NCBI GenBank assembly: GCA_024645155.1
Contig: JAHEGF010000077.1
Coordinates: 1-13,187 of the forward strand
Source of the DNA: Phyllobacteriaceae bacterium
GTDB taxonomy: Bacteria; Pseudomonadota; Alphaproteobacteria; Rhizobiales; Rhizobiaceae
DNA length: 13,187 nt
Direction: 5' to 3'
Positions 7,197 to 13,187 of the stretch are shown here, one piece after another. Both the position numbers and the translations under genes were made by a program. Position 1 is the first letter of the stretch; every line of letters begins with the position of its first letter. The notes beneath the pieces were generated by a model that saw nothing but the letters and a program-made list of their open reading frames with translations, did not search any database and was not told the DNA's origin.

Positions 7197-8180
7197 ATGG
7201 AACGAATCCAGTCGAAAACGCAGTTGGGCCGTGTCGCCGATGCGCCGTCAGGCCACTGGGTCTATCGCGTCTTGCCAACGGTTTTATGGCCGTATGCCCA
7301 GTTGGCACGGTGGGATCGGCCAATTGGCTGGTGGCTGTTATTGTGGCCATGCTGGTGGTCGGCAGCGCTTGCTGCCAGTGCCGGAGCTGAAGCGGGCGCA
7401 AATCTCCGCGATATCATGCCGCCAGCCGGGCATCTGGTGCTGTTCCTGATCGGCGCGATTGCCATGCGCGGAGCCGGCTGCACCTATAATGACATTGTTG
7501 ATATCGGCATAGATGAGAAGGTTGAGCGTACGCGCTCGCGCCCCCTGCCCTCCGGCAAGGTGTCCCGGAAACAGGCGTGGCTTTTTCTCCTACTCCAAGC
7601 GTTTGCCGGTCTGGCCGTCCTTCTGCAGTTCAACGGGTTTTCTATTCTGCTCGGGATCGGATCCCTTGCAATCGTCGCTGCCTATCCGTTCATGAAACGC
7701 ATTACGGACTGGCCGCAGTTCGTGCTCGGGTTGGCATTTTCGTGGGGTGCGCTAATGGGTTGGGCGGCACATTACGGTTCACTGGGGCTGCCTGCCTATA
7801 TGCTCTATGCAGGGTCCATTCTATGGGTGATCGGCTATGACACGATCTACGCCCATCAGGACAAGGAAGACGACGCGCTGGTCGGCGTCCGCTCGACAGC
7901 GCGGCTTTTCGGTGCGGGCACCAAAAAGTGGCTCGTTTTCCTCTATGGCGGTGCGTTGTTGCTGTTCTTTGCAGCCTTTACCTACGCCCGTGTACCGCTG
8001 CCCGCGTTTGCGGGCCTGATCGCGGCTGCAATCCACATGGTCAGGCAGATCCGGATCATCGATATCGATGACGGCGACCAGTGCCTTGCGTTGTTCAAGT
8101 CGAACAGCAATCTGGGCTGGCTGATATTTCTCGGATTGCTCGGCGGTTCGGCATGGGCGGCAATCAGCCCGCTTTTGTAA
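7197..8180 (+). CDS. ubiA: 4-hydroxybenzoate polyprenyltransferase UbiA
   Basis: This integral membrane prenyltransferase attaches the polyprenyl chain to 4-hydroxybenzoate in ubiquinone biosynthesis. It has 327 residues, as usual for alphaproteobacterial UbiA, with about eight or nine hydrophobic helices. The first magnesium-diphosphate motif is NDIVDIGID (98-106), followed by RTRSRPLPSG (111-120). The second is GYDTIYAHQDKEDD (213-226). The DRPIGWWLLLWP segment (40-51) is also typical. About 20 polar residues precede the first helix. The gene is divergent from purD and ends 9 bases from the convergent DUF6101 gene. Confidence 0.96.
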   Translation: MERIQSKTQLGRVADAPSGHWVYRVLPTVLWPYAQLARWDRPIGWWLLLWPCWWSAALAASAGAEAGANLRDIMPPAGHLVLFLIGAIAMRGAGCTYNDIVDIGIDEKVERTRSRPLPSGKVSRKQAWLFLLLQAFAGLAVLLQFNGFSILLGIGSLAIVAAYPFMKRITDWPQFVLGLAFSWGALMGWAAHYGSLGLPAYMLYAGSILWVIGYDTIYAHQDKEDDALVGVRSTARLFGAGTKKWLVFLYGGALLLFFAAFTYARVPLPAFAGLIAAAIHMVRQIRIIDIDDGDQCLALFKSNSNLGWLIFLGLLGGSAWAAISPLL

Positions 8181-8189
8181 ACCAGTATC

Positions 8190-8753
8190 CTAGCGCCGGG
8201 CGATGATCTCGTTGCCATTGATGACCACGCGGCATCCCAATCCGCCAACCTTGCGGCGTGCAAGAAACCGCGGACGGTTCTTGTTGGATGAACGTGATCT
8301 GCGCCGCTCTGTCGAAGGACGTGTCTTGACCGCGCCGAGCGTATCTTCGAGTGGGCGCGCAACGCCGTCGGCTTCAACCAGCAACATCGGCAGGCCGTAG
8401 GATTCCGACCATGAACGCCAGTCGGCAGCAATGTCATCAAGGTTATCGGCAACAAGCAATGGCACCGACAGGGCCGGGTCGGCATGCAGCAATTCCAGCG
8501 TAACGGTCACATCGCCATCTTCGTTCTCAAGGGCACGCGCAGCCACGCCCTGGAATGCCCGGGCTGGCAAGACCATCGAAAATGGCAGGCCACATTGCTT
8601 CAACTGCCTGCGCACCACCACACCGCGGTGATTGATGGTGAAGGTGACATCACCACTGTCCTCGTATGACGCATAACTGACGCGCTGCGGCAATCTTGCC
8701 GGATCAAGGCGCAAATTGCGCCCGGCCCACGCCGGAATTACGACGGTGTTCAT
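8190..8753 (-). CDS. DUF6101 family protein of unknown function
   Basis: The 187-residue protein matches my recollection of the alphaproteobacterial DUF6101 family: NLRLDPARLPQRVSY near the start (13-27), a middle region with GVVVRR and VTVTLELLHADPALSVPLL (about 82-100), a W-rich stretch WRSWSESYGLPMLLVEADG, a strongly basic patch RPSTERRRSRSSNKNRPR (about 144-161), and a C-terminus ending NGNEIIARR. No signal peptide, membrane helix or catalytic motif is visible. The basic patch suggests a soluble protein that could contact nucleic acid or membrane lipid, but this is only inference. AGGAAGG precedes the ATG by 8 bases. It converges on ubiA, an arrangement I believe is common in rhizobia. 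Confidence 0.8.
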   Translation of the reverse strand: MNTVVIPAWAGRNLRLDPARLPQRVSYASYEDSGDVTFTINHRGVVVRRQLKQCGLPFSMVLPARAFQGVAARALENEDGDVTVTLELLHADPALSVPLLVADNLDDIAADWRSWSESYGLPMLLVEADGVARPLEDTLGAVKTRPSTERRRSRSSNKNRPRFLARRKVGGLGCRVVINGNEIIARR

Positions 8754-8931
8754 CCAGTTCGCCTTCCTGTTACTCCTGAGAGCCGGTATTCCGGTCCCTC
8801 CAGCCGTTTTCGGCCTTGTTATCGGCGTGAAAATAGCGAACAGGCGTTACAATCCCGCTGAGAAAGTCGGTTAAGAAAACCTGAGCGGCAATGATGGTTA
8901 GCAAATGGAAACGGGCATAATGTTTTGGTAA

Positions 8932-8948
8932 CAAATCATGGTGATTTG
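8932..8948. promoter_or_regulatory. Perfect 7-base inverted repeat downstream of the dehydrogenase gene
   Basis: CAAATCA-TGG-TGATTTG is a perfect 7-base stem with a 3-base loop, 17 bases after the stop of the minus-strand dehydrogenase gene. It is AT-rich and not followed by a clear T-run on either strand, so it is a weak terminator candidate or a protein-binding site. Confidence 0.3.
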
Positions 8949-8965
8949 CGCGTTCGGACGGCCTG

Positions 8966-10396
8966 TCAGATTACCTTGCCGGGATTCATGATACCCGCGG
9001 GATCAAACTGCCTTTTGATGCGCCGCATGAGATCTATGGCCACCGAAGGAGCTGTGGCTAAAAACTCATCACGTTTCAACTGGCCTATGCCGTGTTCGGC
9101 GGAGATCGATCCGTCAAAGCTGCGCACAATACCGTGTACGGTTGCATTGACCTCGCCGTACCTGGACAAGAACTCTGCTGCATTGCCGCCAGGAGGCTGG
9201 GAAATGTTGTAGTGCAGATTGCCGTCACCCATGTGGCCAAAGCAAACGATCCGGCCGTCAGGCACGATGCCGCTCACCGCTGCATCTGCCTGAACGAGAA
9301 ATTCCGGGATCGCAGCGACCGGCACCGAAATATCGTGCTTGATCGAAGCGCCCTCGGATTTTTGTGCATCCGGCATTTTTTCGCGCAGATCCCAAAAGGC
9401 GATCTGCTGCGCCAGGCTTGCAGACATGACCGCATCGTTCACATGACCGTCTTCCAAGGCCCGCGACAGGATTGTTTCAGCCAGCATCCGTGCATCATCG
9501 GTGGAACGTTGCGACGAAATTTCAAGCATGACGTACCAGGGATGCCTGTGCGCAAGCGGGTCGACCGTTCCAGGCATGTTGTTCAACGTGAATTCAAGGG
9601 CAACGGCTTTGACCAGTTCGAAGGTCGTCAAGGCCGGTCCGGCACCGGCACTGGCAATCCGGAAAAACTCCAGCGCCGCATGCGGATTGTCGACACCGGC
9701 CCATGAAACCACGGTCCCGGCCGGTTTTGGATACAGTTTGAGAACTGCCGCGGTAATGACACCGAGCGTGCCTTCGGCGCCGATAAACAGGTGCTTCAGG
9801 TCATAACCGGTATTGTCCTTTTTCAACTTCCGCAGATCGTCAAGGATTTCTCCGGTGGGCAGGACCACCTCGACACCGAGGCACAGGTCCCGTGCAGAGC
9901 CATAGACCAGAGCCGTTGTTCCGCCGGCGTTGGATGACAGGTTTCCGCCGATCTGGCAGCTTCCCTGGCTGGCAAGTGACAACGGAAACAGAAACCCGGC
10001 TTCGTCCGCGGTTTCGCGGACGGTTTGCAAGACTGCACCGGCTTCCACGGTCATCGTTGCTCCATCCTGATCGAGTTCGCGGATGGCATTCATTCGCGAC
10101 AGGGACAGGACGACCGCCGTACCGCTTTGGTCGGGCACCTGACCGCCGACATGGCCGGTATTGCCGCCCTGCGGCACAACCGGCGTAAATGTTTCGGTCG
10201 CAAGCGCCATTATGGCAGAGACTTCGGCGGCGGTGCTTGGTTTCAATACCAGCCTGGTGGTGCCGGTGAACAGACCGCGCGGCTCGCTGACGAAGGGGGC
10301 AATGGCAGCAGGGTCGCGCAGCGCGTATTTGCTGCCCACGATATCGGCAAAGCGGTCGATGAGATCATTGTCCGGTATTTTTCGGGCGCGTGTCAT
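8966..10396 (-). CDS. FAD-linked D-2-hydroxyacid dehydrogenase (D2HGDH/GlcD-like)
   Basis: This 476-residue flavoprotein of the vanillyl-alcohol-oxidase type has an N-terminal FAD_binding_4 domain (about 45-225): PVVPQGGNTGHVGG (72-85), FPLSLASQGSCQIGGNLSSNAGGT (137-160, containing the pyrophosphate loop) and GAEGTLGVITAAVLKLYPKP (207-225). The C-terminal FAD-oxidase domain has GHMGDGNLH (His388, His395) and AEHGIG (Glu434), the metal-binding residues of D-2-hydroxyglutarate dehydrogenases, and ends FDPAGIMNPGKV. Such enzymes oxidise D-2-hydroxyacids (D-2-hydroxyglutarate, D-lactate, glycolate) and pass electrons to an acceptor. The exact substrate is not readable; the pattern is closest to D2HGDH. 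The ATG at 10396 lies 9 bases after the Sua5 stop and has no Shine-Dalgarno sequence, so translation probably depends on coupling. Confidence 0.92.
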   Translation of the reverse strand: MTRARKIPDNDLIDRFADIVGSKYALRDPAAIAPFVSEPRGLFTGTTRLVLKPSTAAEVSAIMALATETFTPVVPQGGNTGHVGGQVPDQSGTAVVLSLSRMNAIRELDQDGATMTVEAGAVLQTVRETADEAGFLFPLSLASQGSCQIGGNLSSNAGGTTALVYGSARDLCLGVEVVLPTGEILDDLRKLKKDNTGYDLKHLFIGAEGTLGVITAAVLKLYPKPAGTVVSWAGVDNPHAALEFFRIASAGAGPALTTFELVKAVALEFTLNNMPGTVDPLAHRHPWYVMLEISSQRSTDDARMLAETILSRALEDGHVNDAVMSASLAQQIAFWDLREKMPDAQKSEGASIKHDISVPVAAIPEFLVQADAAVSGIVPDGRIVCFGHMGDGNLHYNISQPPGGNAAEFLSRYGEVNATVHGIVRSFDGSISAEHGIGQLKRDEFLATAPSVAIDLMRRIKRQFDPAGIMNPGKVI

Positions 10397-10405
10397 GAAA
10401 CTGTA

Positions 10406-11383
10406 TTAATGCGCAGCCTGTCCGCTGTCACGCGGTGCTGCAGCCCGCATCAAACGGTCATTGATCGCCTCGCCCAATCCTTCTCCCGGCACCGGTTCGA
10501 CGGCAATAACCGGTGCACCAGTGCTATCGAGAACATTCAAATGCGAAAACAGGTTGACGGCCGCCTCGCGCAGGTCTCCGGCTTCACTCAGATTGGCAAA
10601 AGCCGCTGCTTTACCGGCACCGGCGGCGCGCACCGGACCAAATCCGAGCAGCGCCTCGCCCTCTTCAACGATGTTCGCGTTGAGACGCAATGCTGCATGC
10701 GGTGCGTAATGCGATGTCAGCATACCGGGGGCCTCTACCGGAGAACGGCTTGCCGGCCTCGCAATGGCAATGCCGGTTAGCGATTCGATATCGCGAACGG
10801 CCAGGCCTCCCGGCCGCAAGACGGTTACCGCACCTTCCTCCACCTTGATAATGGTCGATTCCAGGCCGACCGCGCATTGGCCGCCGTCAACAATCATGTC
10901 GATCCGGCTGCCAAGATCAGCCTGGACTGCCGCGGCTGTGGTCGCGGTTATCCGGCCCGAACTGTTGGCGCTGGGCGCGGCCAGCGGAAACCCGAGACTG
11001 CCTGCCAGTCTTGCAACAAACCCTTTCGGCATCCGCAAGGCGACCGTCTGCAATCCGGCTGTGACCAGCGGGTGGATCGGCGAACCGGGTTTCAAAGGCA
11101 AAACAAGTGTCAGTGGCCCGGGCCAGAACTTTTCTGCCAGCGTGCGTGCCAGCGGTGAAAATTCGGCGTGCGTTTCCGCCATTTCAAGGCTGGTTACATG
11201 GCAGATCAGCGGATTGAACCGTGGCCGCCCCTTGGCCTCGAAAATGGCGGCGACAGCAGGTCCGCTGGTGGCGTCCCCGGCAAGCCCGTACACGGTCTCG
11301 GTGGGCACCGCAACGACATGGCCGCCGCGCAGCATTTCTACCGTACGTTCAAAGGCTTCCGATTCCGGTACGATATCAGCCAA
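10406..11383 (-). CDS. L-threonylcarbamoyladenylate synthase, Sua5 type
   Basis: The enzyme makes threonylcarbamoyl-AMP from threonine, bicarbonate and ATP for the t6A modification at position 37 of tRNAs that read ANN codons. From the chosen TTG start it has 325 residues. The YrdC-like domain (about 8-205) shows VVAVPTETVYGLAGDA (23-38), KGRPRFNPL (51-59), FWPGPLTLVL (86-95) and PSANSSGRIT (137-146). The Sua5 linker APGMLTSHYAP (218-228) and a C-terminal Rossmann-like domain (about 230-320) make it the long Sua5 form rather than short TsaC. Both possible starts are TTG. The one at 11383 has GGAGA 9 bases upstream and gives MADIVPES. The one at 11467 would add 28 unconserved-looking residues and has no ribosome site. 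The gene is followed at once by the dehydrogenase gene. Confidence 0.93.
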   Translation of the reverse strand: MADIVPESEAFERTVEMLRGGHVVAVPTETVYGLAGDATSGPAVAAIFEAKGRPRFNPLICHVTSLEMAETHAEFSPLARTLAEKFWPGPLTLVLPLKPGSPIHPLVTAGLQTVALRMPKGFVARLAGSLGFPLAAPSANSSGRITATTAAAVQADLGSRIDMIVDGGQCAVGLESTIIKVEEGAVTVLRPGGLAVRDIESLTGIAIARPASRSPVEAPGMLTSHYAPHAALRLNANIVEEGEALLGFGPVRAAGAGKAAAFANLSEAGDLREAAVNLFSHLNVLDSTGAPVIAVEPVPGEGLGEAINDRLMRAAAPRDSGQAAH

Positions 11384-11392
11384 GGCCGGCAG

Positions 11393-11397
11393 TCTCC
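11393..11397 (-). promoter_or_regulatory. Ribosome binding site supporting the TTG start of the Sua5 gene
   Basis: GGAGA on the minus strand with 9-base spacing to the TTG at 11383. It is the only credible site near either candidate start. Confidence 0.6.
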
Positions 11398-11452
11398 GAT
11401 TTCGGGTCTGCCTAGCGAAACACCCGCAGACCTGCAAGGAAAACCGGTATTT

Positions 11453-11470
11453 CGGCAATTCCGGCAATTC
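11453..11470. repeat. Exact tandem duplication of a 9-mer
   Basis: CGGCAATTC occurs twice head to tail (11453-11461 and 11462-11470). It lies in the gap upstream of the Sua5 gene if the downstream TTG start is right, otherwise at its extreme 5' end. It contributes to AT-rich sequence between the divergent genes; no function can be assigned. Confidence 0.7.
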
Positions 11471-11490
11471 GATAAAATTTGAATGAACTG

Positions 11491-11521
11491 CCTAAGCGTA
11501 TCTCAAGCATACGCAGCTAGG
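11491..11521. promoter_or_regulatory. Inverted repeat upstream of the secreted hypothetical gene
   Basis: GCGTAT (11496-11501) and ATACGC (11509-11514) form a perfect 6-base stem with a 7-base loop, enclosed by CCTA (11491-11494) and TAGG (11518-11521). It sits 32 bases before the ATG at 11554, in the 170-base gap between divergent genes. It could be an operator or a hairpin in the leader RNA. No T-run follows, so it is not a standard terminator. Confidence 0.35.
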
Positions 11522-11543
11522 TTGGAATGCAAACGGGAAAGAC

Positions 11544-11547
11544 GGAG
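11544..11547 (+). promoter_or_regulatory. Ribosome binding site deciding the start of the secreted hypothetical protein
   Basis: GGAG lies 6 bases before the ATG at 11554. The upstream in-frame ATG at 11527 would put nine polar residues before the signal peptide and lacks a site. Confidence 0.65.
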
Positions 11548-11553
11548 ACCACA

Positions 11554-12042
11554 ATGAAACTCACTTGCATGTATTTCGTCGCGACAGCGACATTTTCGAT
11601 GGTGGCCGCCGGTCACGCGACAAGTTCATTCGAAGACCTGACCAATCACAAGGTGAAATCTTCGCCGTCCATCATATCCCTGGGTGAAAAAGCCCCGGTT
11701 GCGGCAAAATCGACGGAAACGCTTTCAATCGACGCAAAGACGATGGACGACAGTCCTGCCAACGATTCAACCGCGGCGACAAACCAACCGTCTTCGAAAC
11801 GGCATGGGCCGGTGATGGTCATGAAAGAAGGCGAGATATCCCAGGTTTCGGTCCGGCCATCAGTTGGCAAACCGGCACCGGCAGTACCGGTCGGGGAAAG
11901 CAGGGATTCAGGTATGGAAGGCGATCCCAAAAGCGCAGATATACCGGTCACCGGCACCGACGATGTCGTTACATCTGCGGCAGTTCCCGACAAGGAGAGC
12001 GTGACCGATACTTCGTACAAACCGGACGAATTGCGCCATTAG
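11554..12042 (+). CDS. Small secreted hypothetical protein, probably disordered
   Basis: I do not recognise this protein. From the ATG at 11554 it has 162 residues. The start MKLTCMYFVATATFSMVAAGHATS is a good Sec signal peptide, with likely cleavage after GHA near residue 22, so the product should be exported. The mature part is rich in Ser, Thr, Pro, Asp, Lys and Val, has no cysteine and few aromatics, and shows no repeat or catalytic motif, so it looks largely unstructured. A somewhat hydrophobic patch, GPVMVMKEGEISQVSVRP, lies about residue 85-102. The start, ribosome site and signal peptide favour a real gene over the opposite-strand frame. It is 144 bases before the next plus-strand gene, and a hairpin lies just upstream. 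It may be lineage-specific. Confidence 0.65.
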   Translation: MKLTCMYFVATATFSMVAAGHATSSFEDLTNHKVKSSPSIISLGEKAPVAAKSTETLSIDAKTMDDSPANDSTAATNQPSSKRHGPVMVMKEGEISQVSVRPSVGKPAPAVPVGESRDSGMEGDPKSADIPVTGTDDVVTSAAVPDKESVTDTSYKPDELRH

Positions 12043-12186
12043 CCGCGAAGCGTCCACTCCGCTCACCCGTCCACGCGGTCTGCGCCACCGTTGCGCCCCG
12101 CCGCCGCCGATAGGCAGCTGCAGCCATTGCGCCACCGGTTTCCCGGATGTAGCTTCACGCAAAATCGGCGGGAGGCGCGCAGGACG

Positions 12187-12603
12187 ATGTTTGCTACGAT
12201 CAAGTTTCTCCACTTCTTTTCGCTGATGCTGGGCGCGACTGCAGGCTTCGGAAACATGGCCGTTGCCCTTCATGTCAAAAGAGCAGGTATCCCCGCACCG
12301 GCATCGCTGACCGCAATGCGGCCGTTCTTTTCGAAGCTCGGCCTTGGCGCCGTCGGCCTGATCTGGCTGACCGGTATCGCGCTCTATCTGATGCATTACA
12401 CGTCCGTGGACCTCGGTATTGCATTTCATCTGAAACTGCTCGTCGCCGCCTTGCTGTTTGCAGGTGTCGTGGTGATCAACCGGATGGGTGCGAAAGCCGC
12501 GGCTGCCGGGATGCCCCCGCCGCCAGCACTTGCAAAACTCGGCCTGGCAACAACCGCGCTGACCGTGATCGCCGTTGCGCTGGCGGTGTATGTGTTTTCC
12601 TAG
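12187..12603 (+). CDS. Small four-helix membrane protein, CopD-like
   Basis: The 138-residue integral membrane protein has four predicted helices (about 5-28, 46-70, 78-98 and 115-137). Conserved-looking features are the His at position 9 in helix 1 (FLHFFSLMLGATAGFGNM), His70 in LYLMHY, and His81 in GIAFHLKLL. These resemble the single-unit CopD-like or DUF-type membrane proteins of rhizobia that are often labelled copper resistance protein D. Histidines in helices could bind haem or copper, but I have no direct evidence for either. I chose the ATG at 12187 because GGAGG (12171-12175, 11-base spacing) lies upstream and the protein then begins straight into helix 1. A longer frame from 12091 adds 32 arginine-rich residues that look non-coding. 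It converges on the thioesterase gene with a 24-base gap. Confidence 0.8.
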   Translation: MFATIKFLHFFSLMLGATAGFGNMAVALHVKRAGIPAPASLTAMRPFFSKLGLGAVGLIWLTGIALYLMHYTSVDLGIAFHLKLLVAALLFAGVVVINRMGAKAAAAGMPPPPALAKLGLATTALTVIAVALAVYVFS

Positions 12604-12627
12604 ATCGATCCGCTCCCGGGCAGCGCC

Positions 12628-13059
12628 CTACAGGTCGTCGGGCGGGAGCAGGTAGGCTTCGGCCTTCTGCCGCACATCGTCCGGCAATTTTGCGGCACGG
12701 CGGCTTTGCAGATCAAGCAACACGCATTGAAACCCGGTCTCGAAAACCATCGCACCGGTTTCGGCACGAAACAGGCGATGCCGGAACGTGATGGATTTTT
12801 CGCCGATCCTTTCGACCGCGGTTTGCAGGTAGAGCACTTCTCCCGCCACGACTTCCGACTTGAAATCACTTTCGGCGCGCACTACCGCAAACGACAGTTT
12901 CCGGCCGTCGCGAATATCGCTGACGCCAAGGCCAAGCATGGTCTGGAATGAAAAGACGCCGTCGCCGCAGATGCCGAAATAGCGTGCAACATTCATGTGG
13001 CCAAGAACATCGCAATCGGCGGGCGTCACAACGGTGCGGCTGGTTTCGACAAACGGCAT
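12628..13059 (-). CDS. Acyl-CoA thioesterase, 4HBT hotdog-fold family
   Basis: This 143-residue protein fits one hotdog domain. The signature TPADCDVLGHMNVARYF (12-28) matches the 4-hydroxybenzoyl-CoA thioesterase type, with Asp17 at the presumed catalytic position. VVAGEVLYLQTAVERIGEKSITFRHRLF forms the following strands. Such enzymes hydrolyse acyl-CoA thioesters to free acid and CoA in the cytoplasm; the acyl group cannot be predicted. The ATG at 13059 has GGGAG upstream with 9-10 base spacing. It lies 51 bases after the end of the probable glyS gene on the same strand, so read-through transcription is likely. Confidence 0.9.
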   Translation of the reverse strand: MPFVETSRTVVTPADCDVLGHMNVARYFGICGDGVFSFQTMLGLGVSDIRDGRKLSFAVVRAESDFKSEVVAGEVLYLQTAVERIGEKSITFRHRLFRAETGAMVFETGFQCVLLDLQSRRAAKLPDDVRQKAEAYLLPPDDL

Positions 13060-13110
13060 GTGCTTCAGCTCCCACCGAAATGTATTGCCACGACCCGGTT
13101 TTGCAATTGC

Positions 13111-13187
13111 CTAGCCGGCGATTTTCGAAAAATCGGCGACCTGGCCGGTAGCCGCGCGGATACGCGCCAGCAAGGCCAGCCGGTTGG
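13111..13187 (-). CDS. glyS: Probable glycyl-tRNA synthetase beta subunit, C-terminal fragment
   Basis: The gene enters from the right edge on the minus strand. Only the last 25 codons and the stop TAG (13111-13113) are visible, reading NRLALLARIRAATGQVADFSKIAG. The pattern NRLALL...VADFSKI-G resembles the extreme C-terminus of the beta subunit of the two-subunit glycyl-tRNA synthetase, which ends with an anticodon-binding-like domain. The match rests on my memory of a short tail, so it is tentative. If right, the organism uses the bacterial alpha2beta2 enzyme, with glyQ probably further upstream. Confidence 0.6.
   Translation of the reverse strand, partial: NRLALLARIRAATGQVADFSKIAG

Noticed and set aside
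10025..10780. 251-residue open frame on the plus strand
   Set aside because: It spans the antisense of two real genes (dehydrogenase and Sua5), with no ribosome site and no recognisable motif.
11646..12020. 124-residue minus-strand frame opposite the secreted hypothetical gene
   Set aside because: Low-complexity Ser/Thr/Val/Ala translation, no signal peptide or ribosome site; the plus-strand frame has both.
11908..12429. 173-residue minus-strand frame
   Set aside because: It overlaps parts of two plus-strand genes, and its translation is arginine-rich without any domain.
12612..12649. Inverted repeat GCTCCCG/CGGGAGC across the CopD-like/thioesterase junction as a terminator
   Set aside because: The 24-base loop is long, no T-run follows on either strand, and GC-rich sequence gives such 7-base matches easily.

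Overview
The window looks like ordinary chromosomal DNA from an alphaproteobacterium, most likely a member of the Hyphomicrobiales (rhizobial lineage). The evidence is moderately high GC (roughly 58-60% by eye), the conserved block DnaJ-family gene / RT0821-type lipoprotein / pdxH, a DUF6101 protein beside ubiA, and an apparent two-subunit-type glyS terminus. I see no rRNA, tRNA, CRISPR array, transposase, integrase, phage structural gene or attachment site. Coding density is high, and no gene-free stretch exceeds 300 bases. I did not find a previously undescribed biological system.

Layout. Left edge (1-1275): the first 16 codons of a DnaJ-family gene (minus), then an RT0821-type surface lipoprotein (minus), divergent from pdxH (plus), which makes pyridoxal 5'-phosphate. 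1285-3839: a two-gene minus-strand fatty-acid/acyl-CoA unit, a 592-residue acyl-CoA dehydrogenase followed by a crotonase-family protein whose active site looks like an enoyl-CoA isomerase rather than a hydratase. 4118-5431: a secreted GH25 muramidase (plus) with an uncharacterised C-terminal extension. 5415-7096: purD and a glutaredoxin-dependent ArsC-type reductase, coupled by a 4-base ATGA overlap (minus). 7197-8180: ubiA (plus, ubiquinone synthesis), divergent from purD over 100 bases that contain a perfect 14-base palindrome. 8190-8753: a DUF6101 protein (minus). 8966-11383: a Sua5-type threonylcarbamoyl-AMP synthase gene followed 9 bases later by an FAD-linked D-2-hydroxyacid dehydrogenase gene (minus). 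11554-12603: a small secreted, disordered-looking hypothetical protein and a four-helix CopD-like membrane protein (plus). 12628-13187: a hotdog-fold acyl-CoA thioesterase and, at the right edge, the last 25 codons of what is probably glyS (minus).

The genes are mostly housekeeping functions: cofactor synthesis (pdxH, ubiA), purine synthesis (purD), tRNA modification and charging (Sua5, glyS), acyl-CoA metabolism and envelope. Architecture is very compact. The four convergent junctions are separated by 9, -17, 9 and 24 bases, so they have little room for separate terminators. The points most worth checking are the residue changes in the crotonase, the palindrome between purD and ubiA, the unknown secreted protein at 11554 with a hairpin just upstream, the GH25 C-terminal extension, the tight Sua5/dehydrogenase pairing, and a strong excess of the palindromic hexamer ACCGGT across the window.
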